The notes beneath the pieces were generated by a model that ran no database searches, was not told where the DNA came from, and saw only the letters and a program-made list of their open reading frames with translations. A stretch of DNA of 57,062 bases, from contig CAZRBV010000019.1 in NCBI GenBank assembly GCA_964598425.1, positions 1 to 57,062 on the forward strand, read 5' to 3'. A program made the translations under genes and the position numbers. Below, in pieces: positions 45,152 to 53,203 of this stretch. How positions within the stretch are numbered: position 1 is the first letter of the stretch; each line of letters starts with the position of its first letter. The DNA comes from UBA12567 sp964598425. Lineage in GTDB: Bacteria; Planctomycetota; Phycisphaerae; Phycisphaerales; SM1A02.

Positions 45152-46102
45152 ATGCCACGCATCGCCATCTGGGCTGCCGACAATCAGCTTCGCCTCATCG
45201 AACGAGCACTCGCCACAGGACCGCCCGACAACCGGCTCGAGCCGATCATCCTCGGCTGCGAGGATGAGCACGCGGCCAAATCACTCGCGGACGCCCTCAG
45301 CGCGAGCTCAGCCACACGCGATGTGCGTGACATCCTTCAGGCAGACGTCGATCTCGTGTGGCTCGCAGCCCCCAGAACCCTCGACACCGACACCCGTTCC
45401 CTTGTCCGAGCCGCACCGATGCCGGTGGCCACATCGGCGCCGCCCCCCGCGGCCCTTGCAGACCTGCTCGGCGAGCCGGACGGCGGGATGCCCGCGCTGT
45501 TCATCCCGCTGATGCGCTCCGGCGAAGCGTTTCGCGCGGCCTCGACTGCCTTGGACAACTTCGGCGCTGTGCACTGCATTCACGTGTCTTCGACCGCAGG
45601 TGATCACCAGACATCACGAGCAGCCCTTGCGCTCGATGCGTTCGATCTGGTCACCCATCTCATGGGTGCCCCGGACGAAATCTGGGCAGCACACGCTGGC
45701 CCACTGCCGGTATCGCCGGACCCGACGGTGGAGCGAAGCGGCCACCTCACGGCAGCAATGCGTTTTGGCACAGAGCGAGCAGCATCGATCACGGTCAGCG
45801 ACGGCGGCGGCAGTTGGATTCGCCGCGCGGTGATTCTTGGCGAGGGCGGACGCATCATTGTCACTGATGAAGGTGTGTCCTGGACTGACCCCGCCGGCGA
45901 AGCGCAGGAGGCGCCTCCAACCGAGGGCCAGGCCAATGCCGGTGAGCTCGCTGGCTGGCACCTCCGACGCATTGCTGCAGGCGGAGACACGCCAGCGATT
46001 TCGCTCAACGCAGCTATTGTGCTTGAGAGTGCGCGGCTCAGTTGCCTGACGCGTCAGGTCGAGGATCCGGAGCATGTGCGAAACATGCTCGGTCGCGGCT
46101 GA
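45152..46102 (+). CDS. Protein with possible Gfo/Idh/MocA-like dinucleotide fold
   Basis: The 316-residue protein begins with a strand-helix pattern (RIAIWAADNQLRLIERAL) and has an ADVDLVWLAAPRTL segment at about residues 64-77 that resembles the second half of a Rossmann fold in Gfo/Idh/MocA oxidoreductases. The glycine-rich GxGxxG motif is missing and a catalytic Lys is not obvious, so NAD binding is doubtful. It has no signal peptide. No ribosome site precedes the ATG at 45152; TATCCT sits 6 bases upstream. It is divergent from rnpB. Confidence 0.45.
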   Translation: MPRIAIWAADNQLRLIERALATGPPDNRLEPIILGCEDEHAAKSLADALSASSATRDVRDILQADVDLVWLAAPRTLDTDTRSLVRAAPMPVATSAPPPAALADLLGEPDGGMPALFIPLMRSGEAFRAASTALDNFGAVHCIHVSSTAGDHQTSRAALALDAFDLVTHLMGAPDEIWAAHAGPLPVSPDPTVERSGHLTAAMRFGTERAASITVSDGGGSWIRRAVILGEGGRIIVTDEGVSWTDPAGEAQEAPPTEGQANAGELAGWHLRRIAAGGDTPAISLNAAIVLESARLSCLTRQVEDPEHVRNMLGRG

Positions 46103-46114
46103 GGGGGTTCAGCC
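46097..46114. terminator. Small hairpin spanning two convergent stop codons
   Basis: GGCTGA (46097-46102) and TCAGCC (46109-46114) form a 6-bp stem around a G-rich loop, and the arms contain the stop codons of the two convergent genes. There is no T-run, so it would be a weak bidirectional terminator. Confidence 0.35.
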
Positions 46115-46858
46115 CGACATGATCCTCGCGTGCAGTGGCATGAGGATGCTCGGTATCACGCGGTCTTCCACCATGCGTTCGGCATGACCTGCCAGCACCG
46201 CAAAGATATCCGGCAACTCCTTCAGATCACGGAATGGCCCGTTTCTCCGGAGTGTCAGATACACGCTCAGTGGGTCGGGCGCATCGACGGGAGCCCCCTC
46301 CCGATGACCTCCCCGCGTCTTCACTTCCACACTGGCCTGCGTACGTCCACCTTCATCGAGCGAGAGTCCGATGAAAGGCTGGACATCGGCGAGATGCTCG
46401 CGTCCCTGCTCCACCACTTCAGCCATTGCTGATCCGGCCAGCAGCGCATCAAAGACAACTTCATTGCGGTCGCCCGCGACGTCGAGGTCGAATCCGAACA
46501 CAAGTTCAATGCACTCGATGTCGAGCGGCGTAATCGAAAGGAAATACGGAGACGTCTCCAGCAGGAGCCGGTGCAGCCGATACGGTCCATCCAGATCATC
46601 GGGATTGACCCAGCCACTTCGCACACTGGTTCGCTGCAACGCGACCCACGCGTACCGCCCCGCAATCTCAGGCGACTCAAGGGCCAGTTCGGTGGAGTAC
46701 CTGCGAAATCGGTCGAGCTCGGGCATCTCCCGCCGCAGGCGGTCAAAGAGGTCGAGCACAGACTCGCGGTGGCTTGGCAGGTCCAGCGTCAGACCCACCC
46801 GTTGGTTGACGTAGAAGTCGGTGCACAGGGCGCGAAGTGATGTTGAAACGGTGCTCAC
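46109..46858 (-). CDS. Hypothetical protein, last gene of the sucC operon
   Basis: The 249-residue protein is soluble, acidic and mixed alpha/beta with no signal peptide and no motif I recognise. It contains a segment of hydrophobic strands (VGLTLDLP, LDIECIELVFGFDLDV) and a helical N-terminal part. The start is the GTG at 46858, which overlaps the stop of the upstream DUF418 gene by 4 bases (GTGA); the longer open frame upstream is antisense or internal to that gene. It is probably co-translated with the DUF418 protein. Confidence 0.6.
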   Translation of the reverse strand: MSTVSTSLRALCTDFYVNQRVGLTLDLPSHRESVLDLFDRLRREMPELDRFRRYSTELALESPEIAGRYAWVALQRTSVRSGWVNPDDLDGPYRLHRLLLETSPYFLSITPLDIECIELVFGFDLDVAGDRNEVVFDALLAGSAMAEVVEQGREHLADVQPFIGLSLDEGGRTQASVEVKTRGGHREGAPVDAPDPLSVYLTLRRNGPFRDLKELPDIFAVLAGHAERMVEDRVIPSILMPLHARIMSG

Positions 46859-48108
46859 GCTTCGGAGTGTAACGAGCCTCGTCGCATCGGCTGCAGTTGC
46901 CAGTACGTGAGCGATCTCCACAACCACTCCACAGGGCCGAAGCGGAAAGCCCGAAGCCAGAGCGGTGACCATGCCAGCTGAAGTACCCAAACTGCCAACA
47001 CAACCGCAAGTTGCGAGGCATATCCGAACGCGCCATGCCACCCGAGCCCCCAGCCGAAGAAGAAGAAGCCGCAAAGAACGCTCTGCGCCAGGTAATTCGT
47101 CAAGGCCATACGGCCCACGCTCGCCAGGACCCGGCACAGTCCAACCGCCGCACCACACCGGCACGCCAGCAGCACGAGGGCCGTCCAGAACGCCGCAACG
47201 CCCAGACTCCCCCAGTAATTCCATAGGCTGTTTCCGAAGGTCACCTCGACTCCGCTCCACTCATCCGCGATGTTGGCCACCAGTCCTGTTGCCACACACG
47301 GCGCTCCAATGCACACGCCGGCAATCACCATCCAACTGAGCACGCATCTGCTGACCTCTCGGTTGAACAACCCCCACGTGTAGCACGCCATACCAAGCAA
47401 CATGAGGCCACAGCACCGCCAGAGCAGCCACGTTGCAAACACAAAGGTCTCAAGCCCCACCGCGAGCGAGATCCGCTTTGGGGTTTGCTCCAGCCACGAT
47501 CCGCTCCACGCCGCGCGCTCGGCATTCAACTGTTCAACCGACGGCGACATCTCTGCAGCAAACTCCAGTGCCCCATTCGCCTCCGCCATCTTCACCGCTT
47601 CACCGAGCCCCCACCAGACCATCGTTCCGACCAGCAGCAGAGAGATGCCAAGCCCGGCTTGAAGGCGAGGAGACAATCTTCGCAGTGGATACACGAGCAT
47701 TCCACACATTGCATAGGCAACCAGAATGTCGCCCCACCACAGGATCCAGGCGTGGGCAAGTCCGATCGCCAGGAGCCAGAGCATCCGCCGATACCAATAC
47801 TGACCACTTTGGCCCGACCGGCGCTCCAGTCTGGATGTAAAAAGCACGACGCCAACTCCGAAGAGAAACGAGAAGATCGCCATGAACTTGAGCGACGCCG
47901 CGGCCTCGACGCACAGAAAGGCCAGCAGGTCGATCGACGTATCGCCACCGACCAGCGCAGGCGAGCTGTAGGCTGCCGACGGAAGTGCGAAGGTCCGCAC
48001 ATTCATCAGAAGGATGCCGAGCACAGCAACCCCTCGAAGCACATCGATCGTTTCAATCCGATCAGATTCAACCGTTGGCGAGAGTACAGGCGAGCGCACT
48101 GCGGTCAT
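46855..48108 (-). CDS. DUF418 (YeiB-like) integral membrane protein
   Basis: The 417-residue protein has the DUF418 opening RIETIDVLRGVAVLGILLMNV, about 8-10 membrane helices, and the conserved C-terminal block (ALTNYLAQSVLC followed by FFFGWGLGWHG and W-rich helices). Members are in the inner membrane; their function is unknown, perhaps acyl or lipid modification. The ATG at 48108 overlaps the HAD gene stop by 4 bases. Confidence 0.85.
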   Translation of the reverse strand: MTAVRSPVLSPTVESDRIETIDVLRGVAVLGILLMNVRTFALPSAAYSSPALVGGDTSIDLLAFLCVEAAASLKFMAIFSFLFGVGVVLFTSRLERRSGQSGQYWYRRMLWLLAIGLAHAWILWWGDILVAYAMCGMLVYPLRRLSPRLQAGLGISLLLVGTMVWWGLGEAVKMAEANGALEFAAEMSPSVEQLNAERAAWSGSWLEQTPKRISLAVGLETFVFATWLLWRCCGLMLLGMACYTWGLFNREVSRCVLSWMVIAGVCIGAPCVATGLVANIADEWSGVEVTFGNSLWNYWGSLGVAAFWTALVLLACRCGAAVGLCRVLASVGRMALTNYLAQSVLCGFFFFGWGLGWHGAFGYASQLAVVLAVWVLQLAWSPLWLRAFRFGPVEWLWRSLTYWQLQPMRRGSLHSEA

Positions 48109-48779
48109 CCTTCCAGCCAATCGATCAATCCTGCGAGATCCTCCAGATCGTCAACAACACGATCGGCGCCAGCGGCCTCAAGTTCGGCGCGCGGGACCGG
48201 ACCTGTTGCGACGGCGAGCGTCCTGCATCCATGAGCTTGACCGCACCGCACATCGTGCGGCGTGTCACCGACAACAACCGCGCTCGCGCCCTCGCCTGAG
48301 CCACCGGCCTGGCGCCACCGACGAAGTGCCACGTCCACAAGGCCCGGGCGCGTGCTGGCGTCCTCTGCCCATGCCTGGACTGCAAATACTCGCGGATCGA
48401 GCCCAGCGGCCTCAAGTTTCAGCTTCCCCGAGTGCGACCAGTTCCCGGTCAAGACACCGCATGTGTGCTCACCGGACCGCGCGATGTACTCGACGAATGC
48501 CCGGGCGCCGGGGAGCAGTCCGCTGTGGCGGGCGCCGGAGTCAAAGAGATTCTGCAGTCGCTGTGTGTACTCCTCGCGAAACCGGTACTCGCCCGGATCG
48601 GTAACGCCTGCGGCCTCAGCAGCGTCAAGGTGAATCGCGGAATCCAATCTGCCCGCGAGCACGACGCCCTCAAGCGAGAAGTGATCTCCATACAAGTGCT
48701 TGCCCGCCAGCGAGAACCCCGAGACACCGGCACCGCCCGTTTGCAGGAGCGTTCCGTCGATGTCGAAAAGCACCAGCAT
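48105..48779 (-). CDS. HAD-superfamily phosphatase (phosphoglycolate phosphatase-like)
   Basis: The 224-residue protein starts with the HAD motif I LFDIDGTLL (Asp6 and Asp8), continues with motif II LTGN (about 113-116) and ends with motif IV VVVGDTPHDV (about 170-179). This is the HAD subfamily of small-molecule phosphatases, with Gph-like layout. The substrate is unknown. It starts 5 bases after the sucC stop and is probably in the same transcript. The ATG 48779 gives a clean N-terminus. Confidence 0.85.
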   Translation of the reverse strand: MLVLFDIDGTLLQTGGAGVSGFSLAGKHLYGDHFSLEGVVLAGRLDSAIHLDAAEAAGVTDPGEYRFREEYTQRLQNLFDSGARHSGLLPGARAFVEYIARSGEHTCGVLTGNWSHSGKLKLEAAGLDPRVFAVQAWAEDASTRPGLVDVALRRWRQAGGSGEGASAVVVGDTPHDVRCGQAHGCRTLAVATGPVPRAELEAAGADRVVDDLEDLAGLIDWLEG

Positions 48780-48784
48780 TGCGG

Positions 48785-49981
48785 TCAAGCCACAGCAGCG
48801 CACACCTGTTTCGCGGCGTCGCCAAGGTCCGTTGCGGTCCGCATTGTCGGCAGCCGCGAGCCTGCTTCCTCAAGCACAGCCCGGGCAGCGTCGACGTTGG
48901 TGCCCTCCAACCGAACGATCAGCGGCACCTCAAAGCCGACTTCCTCGGCAGCGGCCACAATGGCGCGAGCAATTCGGTCGCACTGCATGATTCCGCCGAA
49001 GATGTTGACCAGAACACCCTTGACCGATTCTTCGGCCAGAATGATCCGAAATGCCTCGGTGACGGCTTCCTGAGAAGCGTCACCGCCGACGTCAAGAAAG
49101 TTTGCAGGATCACCACCGTGGAGCTTGATGATGTCCATCGTGCTCATGGCCAGACCGGCGCCATTGACGAGGCATCCGATATCGCCATCGAGCGCGACAA
49201 AGCTGAGGCCAAACTCTCGTGCTCGCAGCTCGTCGGGATCTTCTTCCTTGGCATCGAAGAGCTCCGCGATCGCCTGCTGTCGGAACATGGCGTTGTCATC
49301 AAAGTTGAACTTGGCATCGATGGCGATCACTTGACCATCGGGGTGCTCGTCCGTCGCCGGTGTCACGACAAGTGGATTGATCTCGGCAAGCGAAGCATCG
49401 GTCTCAACAAAGAGCTGAGCGAGGTTCAGCGCGAGCGCGACGAACTGCCGCACCTGCTTACCCTTGAGCCCGAGCGTGAACGCAAGATCGCGGGCCTGAT
49501 AGGGGGACAGGCCATCAAGCGGATGCAGCGGCACCTTGTGGATCGCCTCCGGCCGCTCGGCAGCGACCTGCTCGATCTCAACACCGCCTTCTGCCGATGC
49601 GATGATCGTGTTGGTACGGCGTGCGCGATCGGTCGTGATGGCCAGATAGATCTCCCGGTCAATGTCGACACCTTCGGCAACGAGCAGTCTGTCCACTTCG
49701 AGGCCTTCAGCGGGCGTCTGCGGTGAGACCATGCGGTTGCCAAGCATGAATTCCGCTGCTTCGCGGACCTCATCCACGGTGCGAACGACCTTCACGAACC
49801 CGGCCTTGCCACGGCCGCCGGCGTGGACTTGTGCTTTCACCACGATCACCGGTGGCTCGTCAGCGAGAAGCCGTTCGGCCGCCGCGACAGCATCCTCAAC
49901 GCTGGCCACCATGTCGCCCTCCGGGACCGGGATGTCCGCACCTGCGAGCAGCGCACGGGCCTGATATTCGTGAATCTTCAT
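48785..49981 (-). CDS. sucC: Succinyl-CoA synthetase, beta subunit (ADP-forming)
   Basis: The 398-residue protein is full-length SucC: MKIHEYQA at the N-terminus, ATP-grasp core with VVKAQVHAGGRGKAGFV (about 46-62), the EINPLVV motif (about 195-201) and the C-terminal CoA-ligase domain with VNIFGGIMQCD (about 317-327). It forms succinyl-CoA or succinate in the TCA cycle. The sucD gene, normally directly downstream, is absent; a HAD phosphatase gene follows instead. GAGGA lies 5 bases before the ATG. Confidence 0.96.
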   Translation of the reverse strand: MKIHEYQARALLAGADIPVPEGDMVASVEDAVAAAERLLADEPPVIVVKAQVHAGGRGKAGFVKVVRTVDEVREAAEFMLGNRMVSPQTPAEGLEVDRLLVAEGVDIDREIYLAITTDRARRTNTIIASAEGGVEIEQVAAERPEAIHKVPLHPLDGLSPYQARDLAFTLGLKGKQVRQFVALALNLAQLFVETDASLAEINPLVVTPATDEHPDGQVIAIDAKFNFDDNAMFRQQAIAELFDAKEEDPDELRAREFGLSFVALDGDIGCLVNGAGLAMSTMDIIKLHGGDPANFLDVGGDASQEAVTEAFRIILAEESVKGVLVNIFGGIMQCDRIARAIVAAAEEVGFEVPLIVRLEGTNVDAARAVLEEAGSRLPTMRTATDLGDAAKQVCAAVA

Positions 49982-50117
49982 GGGAGTCCTCTTGGCCACG
50001 TGCGAAACACATCGTGGGCTGCGAATCATAACGATCACCGGCAGGGGTGCACGTCCGCCTGATACGATGCCGCTCCGATTCCGGGCAGTTTGACCATGAA
50101 AGGTCCCAGCAAGCCCA

Positions 50118-50708
50118 ATGGCCGAAACCCCCTCGACAATGATTCCGCTTGGCCGCGAGATGCCTGCATTTGCCTTGCCAGATGCCGAGGGAACGACATT
50201 GACATCTGCCTCCCTGAGCGGTGAGCGAGGAACGCTTGTCATTTTCCTCTGCAACCACTGTCCGTATGTTGTCCATGTCGCGGATGAACTCGGAAGGCTC
50301 GGGAAGGAGTACTCCGATCGCGGCATCGGAATCGTCGGCATCACCAGCAATGACGTCTCAAAGTATCCGGCGGATGCCCCCTCGCACATGCAGGCATTTG
50401 CCGATACACACGGCATCACATTTCCCTACCTGTACGACGAGTCACAATCCACAGCCCGCGCCTTCGACGCCGCCTGTACACCGGACTTTTTCCTCTATGG
50501 CGCCGACGGCAGGCTGGTCTACCGTGGTCAGCTCGACGCGAGTCGACCGGGCAATGACATCCCCGTCACCGGGTCACATCTTCGCGGCGCCCTGGATGCG
50601 GTCATCAATGGCAAACCACTAGCTGCAACCCAGACCCCCTCGCTGGGATGCAACATCAAATGGAAGCAGTGCAACTGCTGCTGCAACAGCGAAAGCAATT
50701 CCCAATGA
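50118..50708 (+). CDS. Redoxin/AhpC-TSA-like thioredoxin-fold protein with Cys-rich tail
   Basis: The 196-residue protein has a peroxiredoxin/TlpA-like fold with the CNHCPYV active site at about residues 45-51 and the family C-terminal motif SLGCNIKW at about 175-182. The last 14 residues are KQCNCCC followed by polar residues, adding four cysteines. No signal peptide is present, so it is cytoplasmic. It is probably a thiol-dependent redox protein. Its stop overlaps the next gene's start (ATGA). Confidence 0.75.
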   Translation: MAETPSTMIPLGREMPAFALPDAEGTTLTSASLSGERGTLVIFLCNHCPYVVHVADELGRLGKEYSDRGIGIVGITSNDVSKYPADAPSHMQAFADTHGITFPYLYDESQSTARAFDAACTPDFFLYGADGRLVYRGQLDASRPGNDIPVTGSHLRGALDAVINGKPLAATQTPSLGCNIKWKQCNCCCNSESNSQ

Positions 50709-51109
50709 CCAAGAAACGCTCCAAAGTACTCCAACGAATGCCGACGGCCAACGCCCGCAGCAAGGCCGCCAAGCTCTGGCACGACGAGTCGGTCGTTCGC
50801 AAACTCTATGAGCAAGATGGTCGCACCCAGAAGCAGATCGCCACGGAGCTCGGCTGCTCAACACTTACGATCAGCAAAGCCTTCAAAAAGTTCAAGATCA
50901 AGGCCAAGCGTGGCAGGCCGACCACCAAGAACGGCCCTGCTTCCGCCACCGGCCAGTCAGGACGCACGGTGACAGTGTCACGAGCCCGGTCAACAACTGC
51001 CTCATTCAAGAATCGCTTTCTTGAGCTGACCAGCCTGATGGACAAGCTTGGCCCGCACGGTCGGGCGGGCGTCAAGAAGGACCTGCATGAGCTGGTGGAT
51101 CGCCTGTAG
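50705..51109 (+). CDS. Small helix-turn-helix DNA-binding protein
   Basis: The 134-residue protein is basic and has a helix-turn-helix (RTQKQIATELGCSTLTISKA, about residues 40-59) followed by a Lys/Arg-rich linker and a helical C-terminal region (about 100-134). The HTH resembles the resolvase/ParB-like type. It probably binds DNA. It overlaps the redoxin gene by 4 bases and so is likely made with it, which hints at a redox-linked regulator. Confidence 0.65.
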   Translation: MTKKRSKVLQRMPTANARSKAAKLWHDESVVRKLYEQDGRTQKQIATELGCSTLTISKAFKKFKIKAKRGRPTTKNGPASATGQSGRTVTVSRARSTTASFKNRFLELTSLMDKLGPHGRAGVKKDLHELVDRL

Positions 51110-51118
51110 TGCTGGCTC

Positions 51119-51310
51119 TCAATAGCCCCGCGTCGGTCCTCCACCGCGGCGGTTGAACATCCAGGTCAGACCGATGGACAACGCAATCGTGATGAGCACA
51201 CTGCCGACGATGTCGATGTGCTCGTGAACGCCGAGTCCGGCAAAGATGGCATTGAGCAGCACAAGAACGCCCACAAAGACAAGAAGACCGACGATGTTGC
51301 GTTGGGACAT
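51119..51310 (-). CDS. Small membrane protein
   Basis: The 63-residue protein has two membrane helices (IVGLLVFVGVLVLLNAIFAG and VGSVLITIALSIGLTWMF) and a Gly/Arg-rich end. The ATG at 51310 is preceded by GGAGTG. It converges with the HTH gene and lies downstream of the YjbQ-like gene on the same strand. Family and role unknown. Confidence 0.65.
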   Translation of the reverse strand: MSQRNIVGLLVFVGVLVLLNAIFAGLGVHEHIDIVGSVLITIALSIGLTWMFNRRGGGPTRGY

Positions 51311-51327
51311 GGGTGCACTCCGAAGGG

Positions 51328-51741
51328 TCAGCCTGATGCGATTACCGAAACCGCCACCCGTCGCCGGTGCGGCCCATTGCGGTGTTCGCAAAGATAGATT
51401 CCCTGCCACGTACCGAGCGTGAGCCGGCCGGAAGCGACCGGGATTGACAGGGACACATCCGTCACCATCGCGCGGACATGCGCGGGCATGTCGTCAGGGC
51501 CTTCAGACACATGGGTCCACGCAGGGTCATCTTCTCGGATCGTTCGCTCAAGCCAATGAGCAAGGTCGCGCCGCGCTGACGGGTCAGCGTTTTCTTGAAT
51601 CGTCAGGCTTGCAGACGTGTGCTGAATGAACACCACACACAGTCCGTCGGTGACATTCGCATTCTCAACGAAGCGGGTCACTCGGCTCGTGATCTCATGC
51701 AGCCCCCGACCTGGCACGTCAATCTCAAGGGTGGCGGTCAT
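51328..51741 (-). CDS. YjbQ/UPF0047 family protein
   Basis: The 137-residue protein matches the YjbQ (UPF0047) family with FIQHTSASLTIQENADP at about 39-55 and TLGTWQGIYLCEHR near the C-terminus. Family members have weak thiamine phosphate synthase activity but their main role is unclear. It starts directly after a lipoprotein gene stop (51742) and is followed by the small membrane protein gene. Confidence 0.92.
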   Translation of the reverse strand: MTATLEIDVPGRGLHEITSRVTRFVENANVTDGLCVVFIQHTSASLTIQENADPSARRDLAHWLERTIREDDPAWTHVSEGPDDMPAHVRAMVTDVSLSIPVASGRLTLGTWQGIYLCEHRNGPHRRRVAVSVIASG

Positions 51742-51939
51742 TCAGTGGCGACCCACACCAAGTTCCCTGAGCTGGGCAGCCGTATCGTCTCTGCCTTGCT
51801 GCAGGAGCAATCGTTGCTCGGTCGCCTCACTGGCCCGTGCTGCTCGATCGGCTCGCATGGAGTCTGTCTCTTCCGGACCACATCCGCCCGCAGCAGCCAC
51901 CGCGGTCAGGCACATCATCAGTACGGTTGGGCGGCGCAT
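51742..51939 (-). CDS. Small lipoprotein
   Basis: The 65-residue product has a lipoprotein signal (VLMMCLTAVAAAGGC, lipidated Cys about 20) followed by a short charged helix (RADRAARASEATEQRLLLQQ). It is probably an outer-membrane-attached lipoprotein. The ATG at 51939 is used because it starts the signal peptide; a GTG or ATG further upstream would add residues without a signal. Its stop touches the YjbQ start. Confidence 0.6.
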   Translation of the reverse strand: MRRPTVLMMCLTAVAAAGGCGPEETDSMRADRAARASEATEQRLLLQQGRDDTAAQLRELGVGRH

Positions 51940-51970
51940 GCAGGAATAGTCACGCACCACAGGCGGCGGG

Positions 51971-52939
51971 TCAAGCGTCCTGACCGCTTTGACGCGGTGG
52001 AGTTGAGGGCGGCTGGTTGTCCGGGGGTGCGGCGGATTCCGGGGGTGCGGCGGATTCCGGGGGTGTGGCGGATTCCGGGGGTGCGGCTACGTCCGGGGGT
52101 GTGGCGGATTCCGGGGGTGCGGCTACTTCCGGGGGTGATTGGCCATCCGGTCCGGTCGCGCCGTTTTGGATCCATGTTGTGATGGTGTCTACTTCGGAGG
52201 CAGTCAGTGGTTCGCCCTTGTCTTCGGGCGGCATGGCGCCATCCTCGGTGCGGGGCATGGTGATCGCGAGGTGGAGGCGACTTCCTTGGGCATCGCCAGC
52301 ATGCACGACCCATTCTGTCGGATCACCGACAAAGATCGCGGTCCACGGGACGAGCCGCAATCCGTCTTTCTGTCGTTTCGCGCCGTGGCATTTCTCACAG
52401 TGCGACACAAGAATGGGTTCGACGTGTGCCCAGGTGGCGGCCTCCCCTGCTGCCCGGTCGGCTTCTGGCGTCTCAGCGGCTTGAGGGCCGGAGAGAATCC
52501 ACCCTTCGCCCCACACCATTTCGGCGCCGAAGTGCCCGCTGACGGCTACCAGCACGCCTGCGAGCAGCAGCATTGCGACGTGAGTACCGGTCCAGTCTCG
52601 GCCCTTGGTTCGCCGCATGATCCAGGCCGCCGCGGCCAGTGCGGTTGCAGCAAGGCACGCGATCGCTGTCCAGCGGTGCAACGCGACCAGACCGCCGGTA
52701 TCCCCCTGTTGTTCAGCGAGTTCCCAGCCAGCCCACACGGCGAGGGCTGCGGTGAGCAGCCCGACCCACATGCAGGTTGTTGCGGATGTCGACGGCTGGT
52801 CGCGGCGGCCCAGGACGTATCTGATGCCCTCGATGGCGGCAGCGAGCAGAATGAGGGCGATCGGGAAGTGGAGCAGAAGCGGGTGAAGCCTCCCCACGAA
52901 GTGTTCGAATCCACCATTCGTCGCGAGCGTCAGCAGCAT
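51971..52939 (-). CDS. Membrane-anchored c-type cytochrome with hexapeptide repeats
   Basis: The 322-residue protein has an N-terminal four-helix membrane domain (about 20-145, DUF2231-like with HPLLLHFPIALILLAAAIEG) and a C-terminal cytochrome c domain with one haem site CEKCH (181-185) and the planctomycete pattern GAKRQKDGLRL. The final about 40 residues are tandem PPESAA/PPDVAA repeats. It probably carries electrons in the periplasm. The ATG at 52939 starts the membrane domain. Confidence 0.82.
   Translation of the reverse strand: MLLTLATNGGFEHFVGRLHPLLLHFPIALILLAAAIEGIRYVLGRRDQPSTSATTCMWVGLLTAALAVWAGWELAEQQGDTGGLVALHRWTAIACLAATALAAAAWIMRRTKGRDWTGTHVAMLLLAGVLVAVSGHFGAEMVWGEGWILSGPQAAETPEADRAAGEAATWAHVEPILVSHCEKCHGAKRQKDGLRLVPWTAIFVGDPTEWVVHAGDAQGSRLHLAITMPRTEDGAMPPEDKGEPLTASEVDTITTWIQNGATGPDGQSPPEVAAPPESATPPDVAAPPESATPPESAAPPESAAPPDNQPPSTPPRQSGQDA
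52021..52138. repeat. 18-bp tandem repeat in the cytochrome gene
   Basis: Six copies of an 18-base unit (CCGGGGGTGCGGCGGATT, with small variants at three positions) plus a 10-base partial copy run from 52021 to 52138. They encode the C-terminal PPESAA/PPESAT/PPDVAA hexapeptides of the cytochrome on the minus strand. Such tracts can change copy number by slippage. Confidence 0.95.
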
Positions 52940-53203
52940 GTCTTCTGAGCCTCCCTCATTGAGATGTGGAGCGTAGTACAGGATGGCTCCGGGCCGCAAC
53001 ATCCGGATGACCTCGATTCCCGGCCCTCAGCCCCCCCAAAAGGGGCACCAGGCGGCCCCCGATACGTTGGACCTATCGATTTGAGGTAGATCAGGCTCAC
53101 GTACGGGCACTCGCTTTCAAGATTCATGCTGGAGAGCCGAGTCTGATGTGGTAGGGTCATGGGACAGGGGCGGGTTTACCAAACCAGGAGAGGAGTCCTA
53201 CAC

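Noticed and set aside
46859..47260. N-terminal extension of the unknown gene at 46109
   Set aside because: It overlaps the conserved C-terminal half of the DUF418 gene in another frame and has biased Arg/Gly-rich composition.
52021..52138. CRISPR-like repeat array
   Set aside because: Repeats are contiguous without spacers and are in frame within a coding sequence.
52017..52484. Open frame on the plus strand across the repeat (Gly/Ala/Ser repeats)
   Set aside because: It is the antisense shadow of the cytochrome gene, which has the haem motif and membrane domain.
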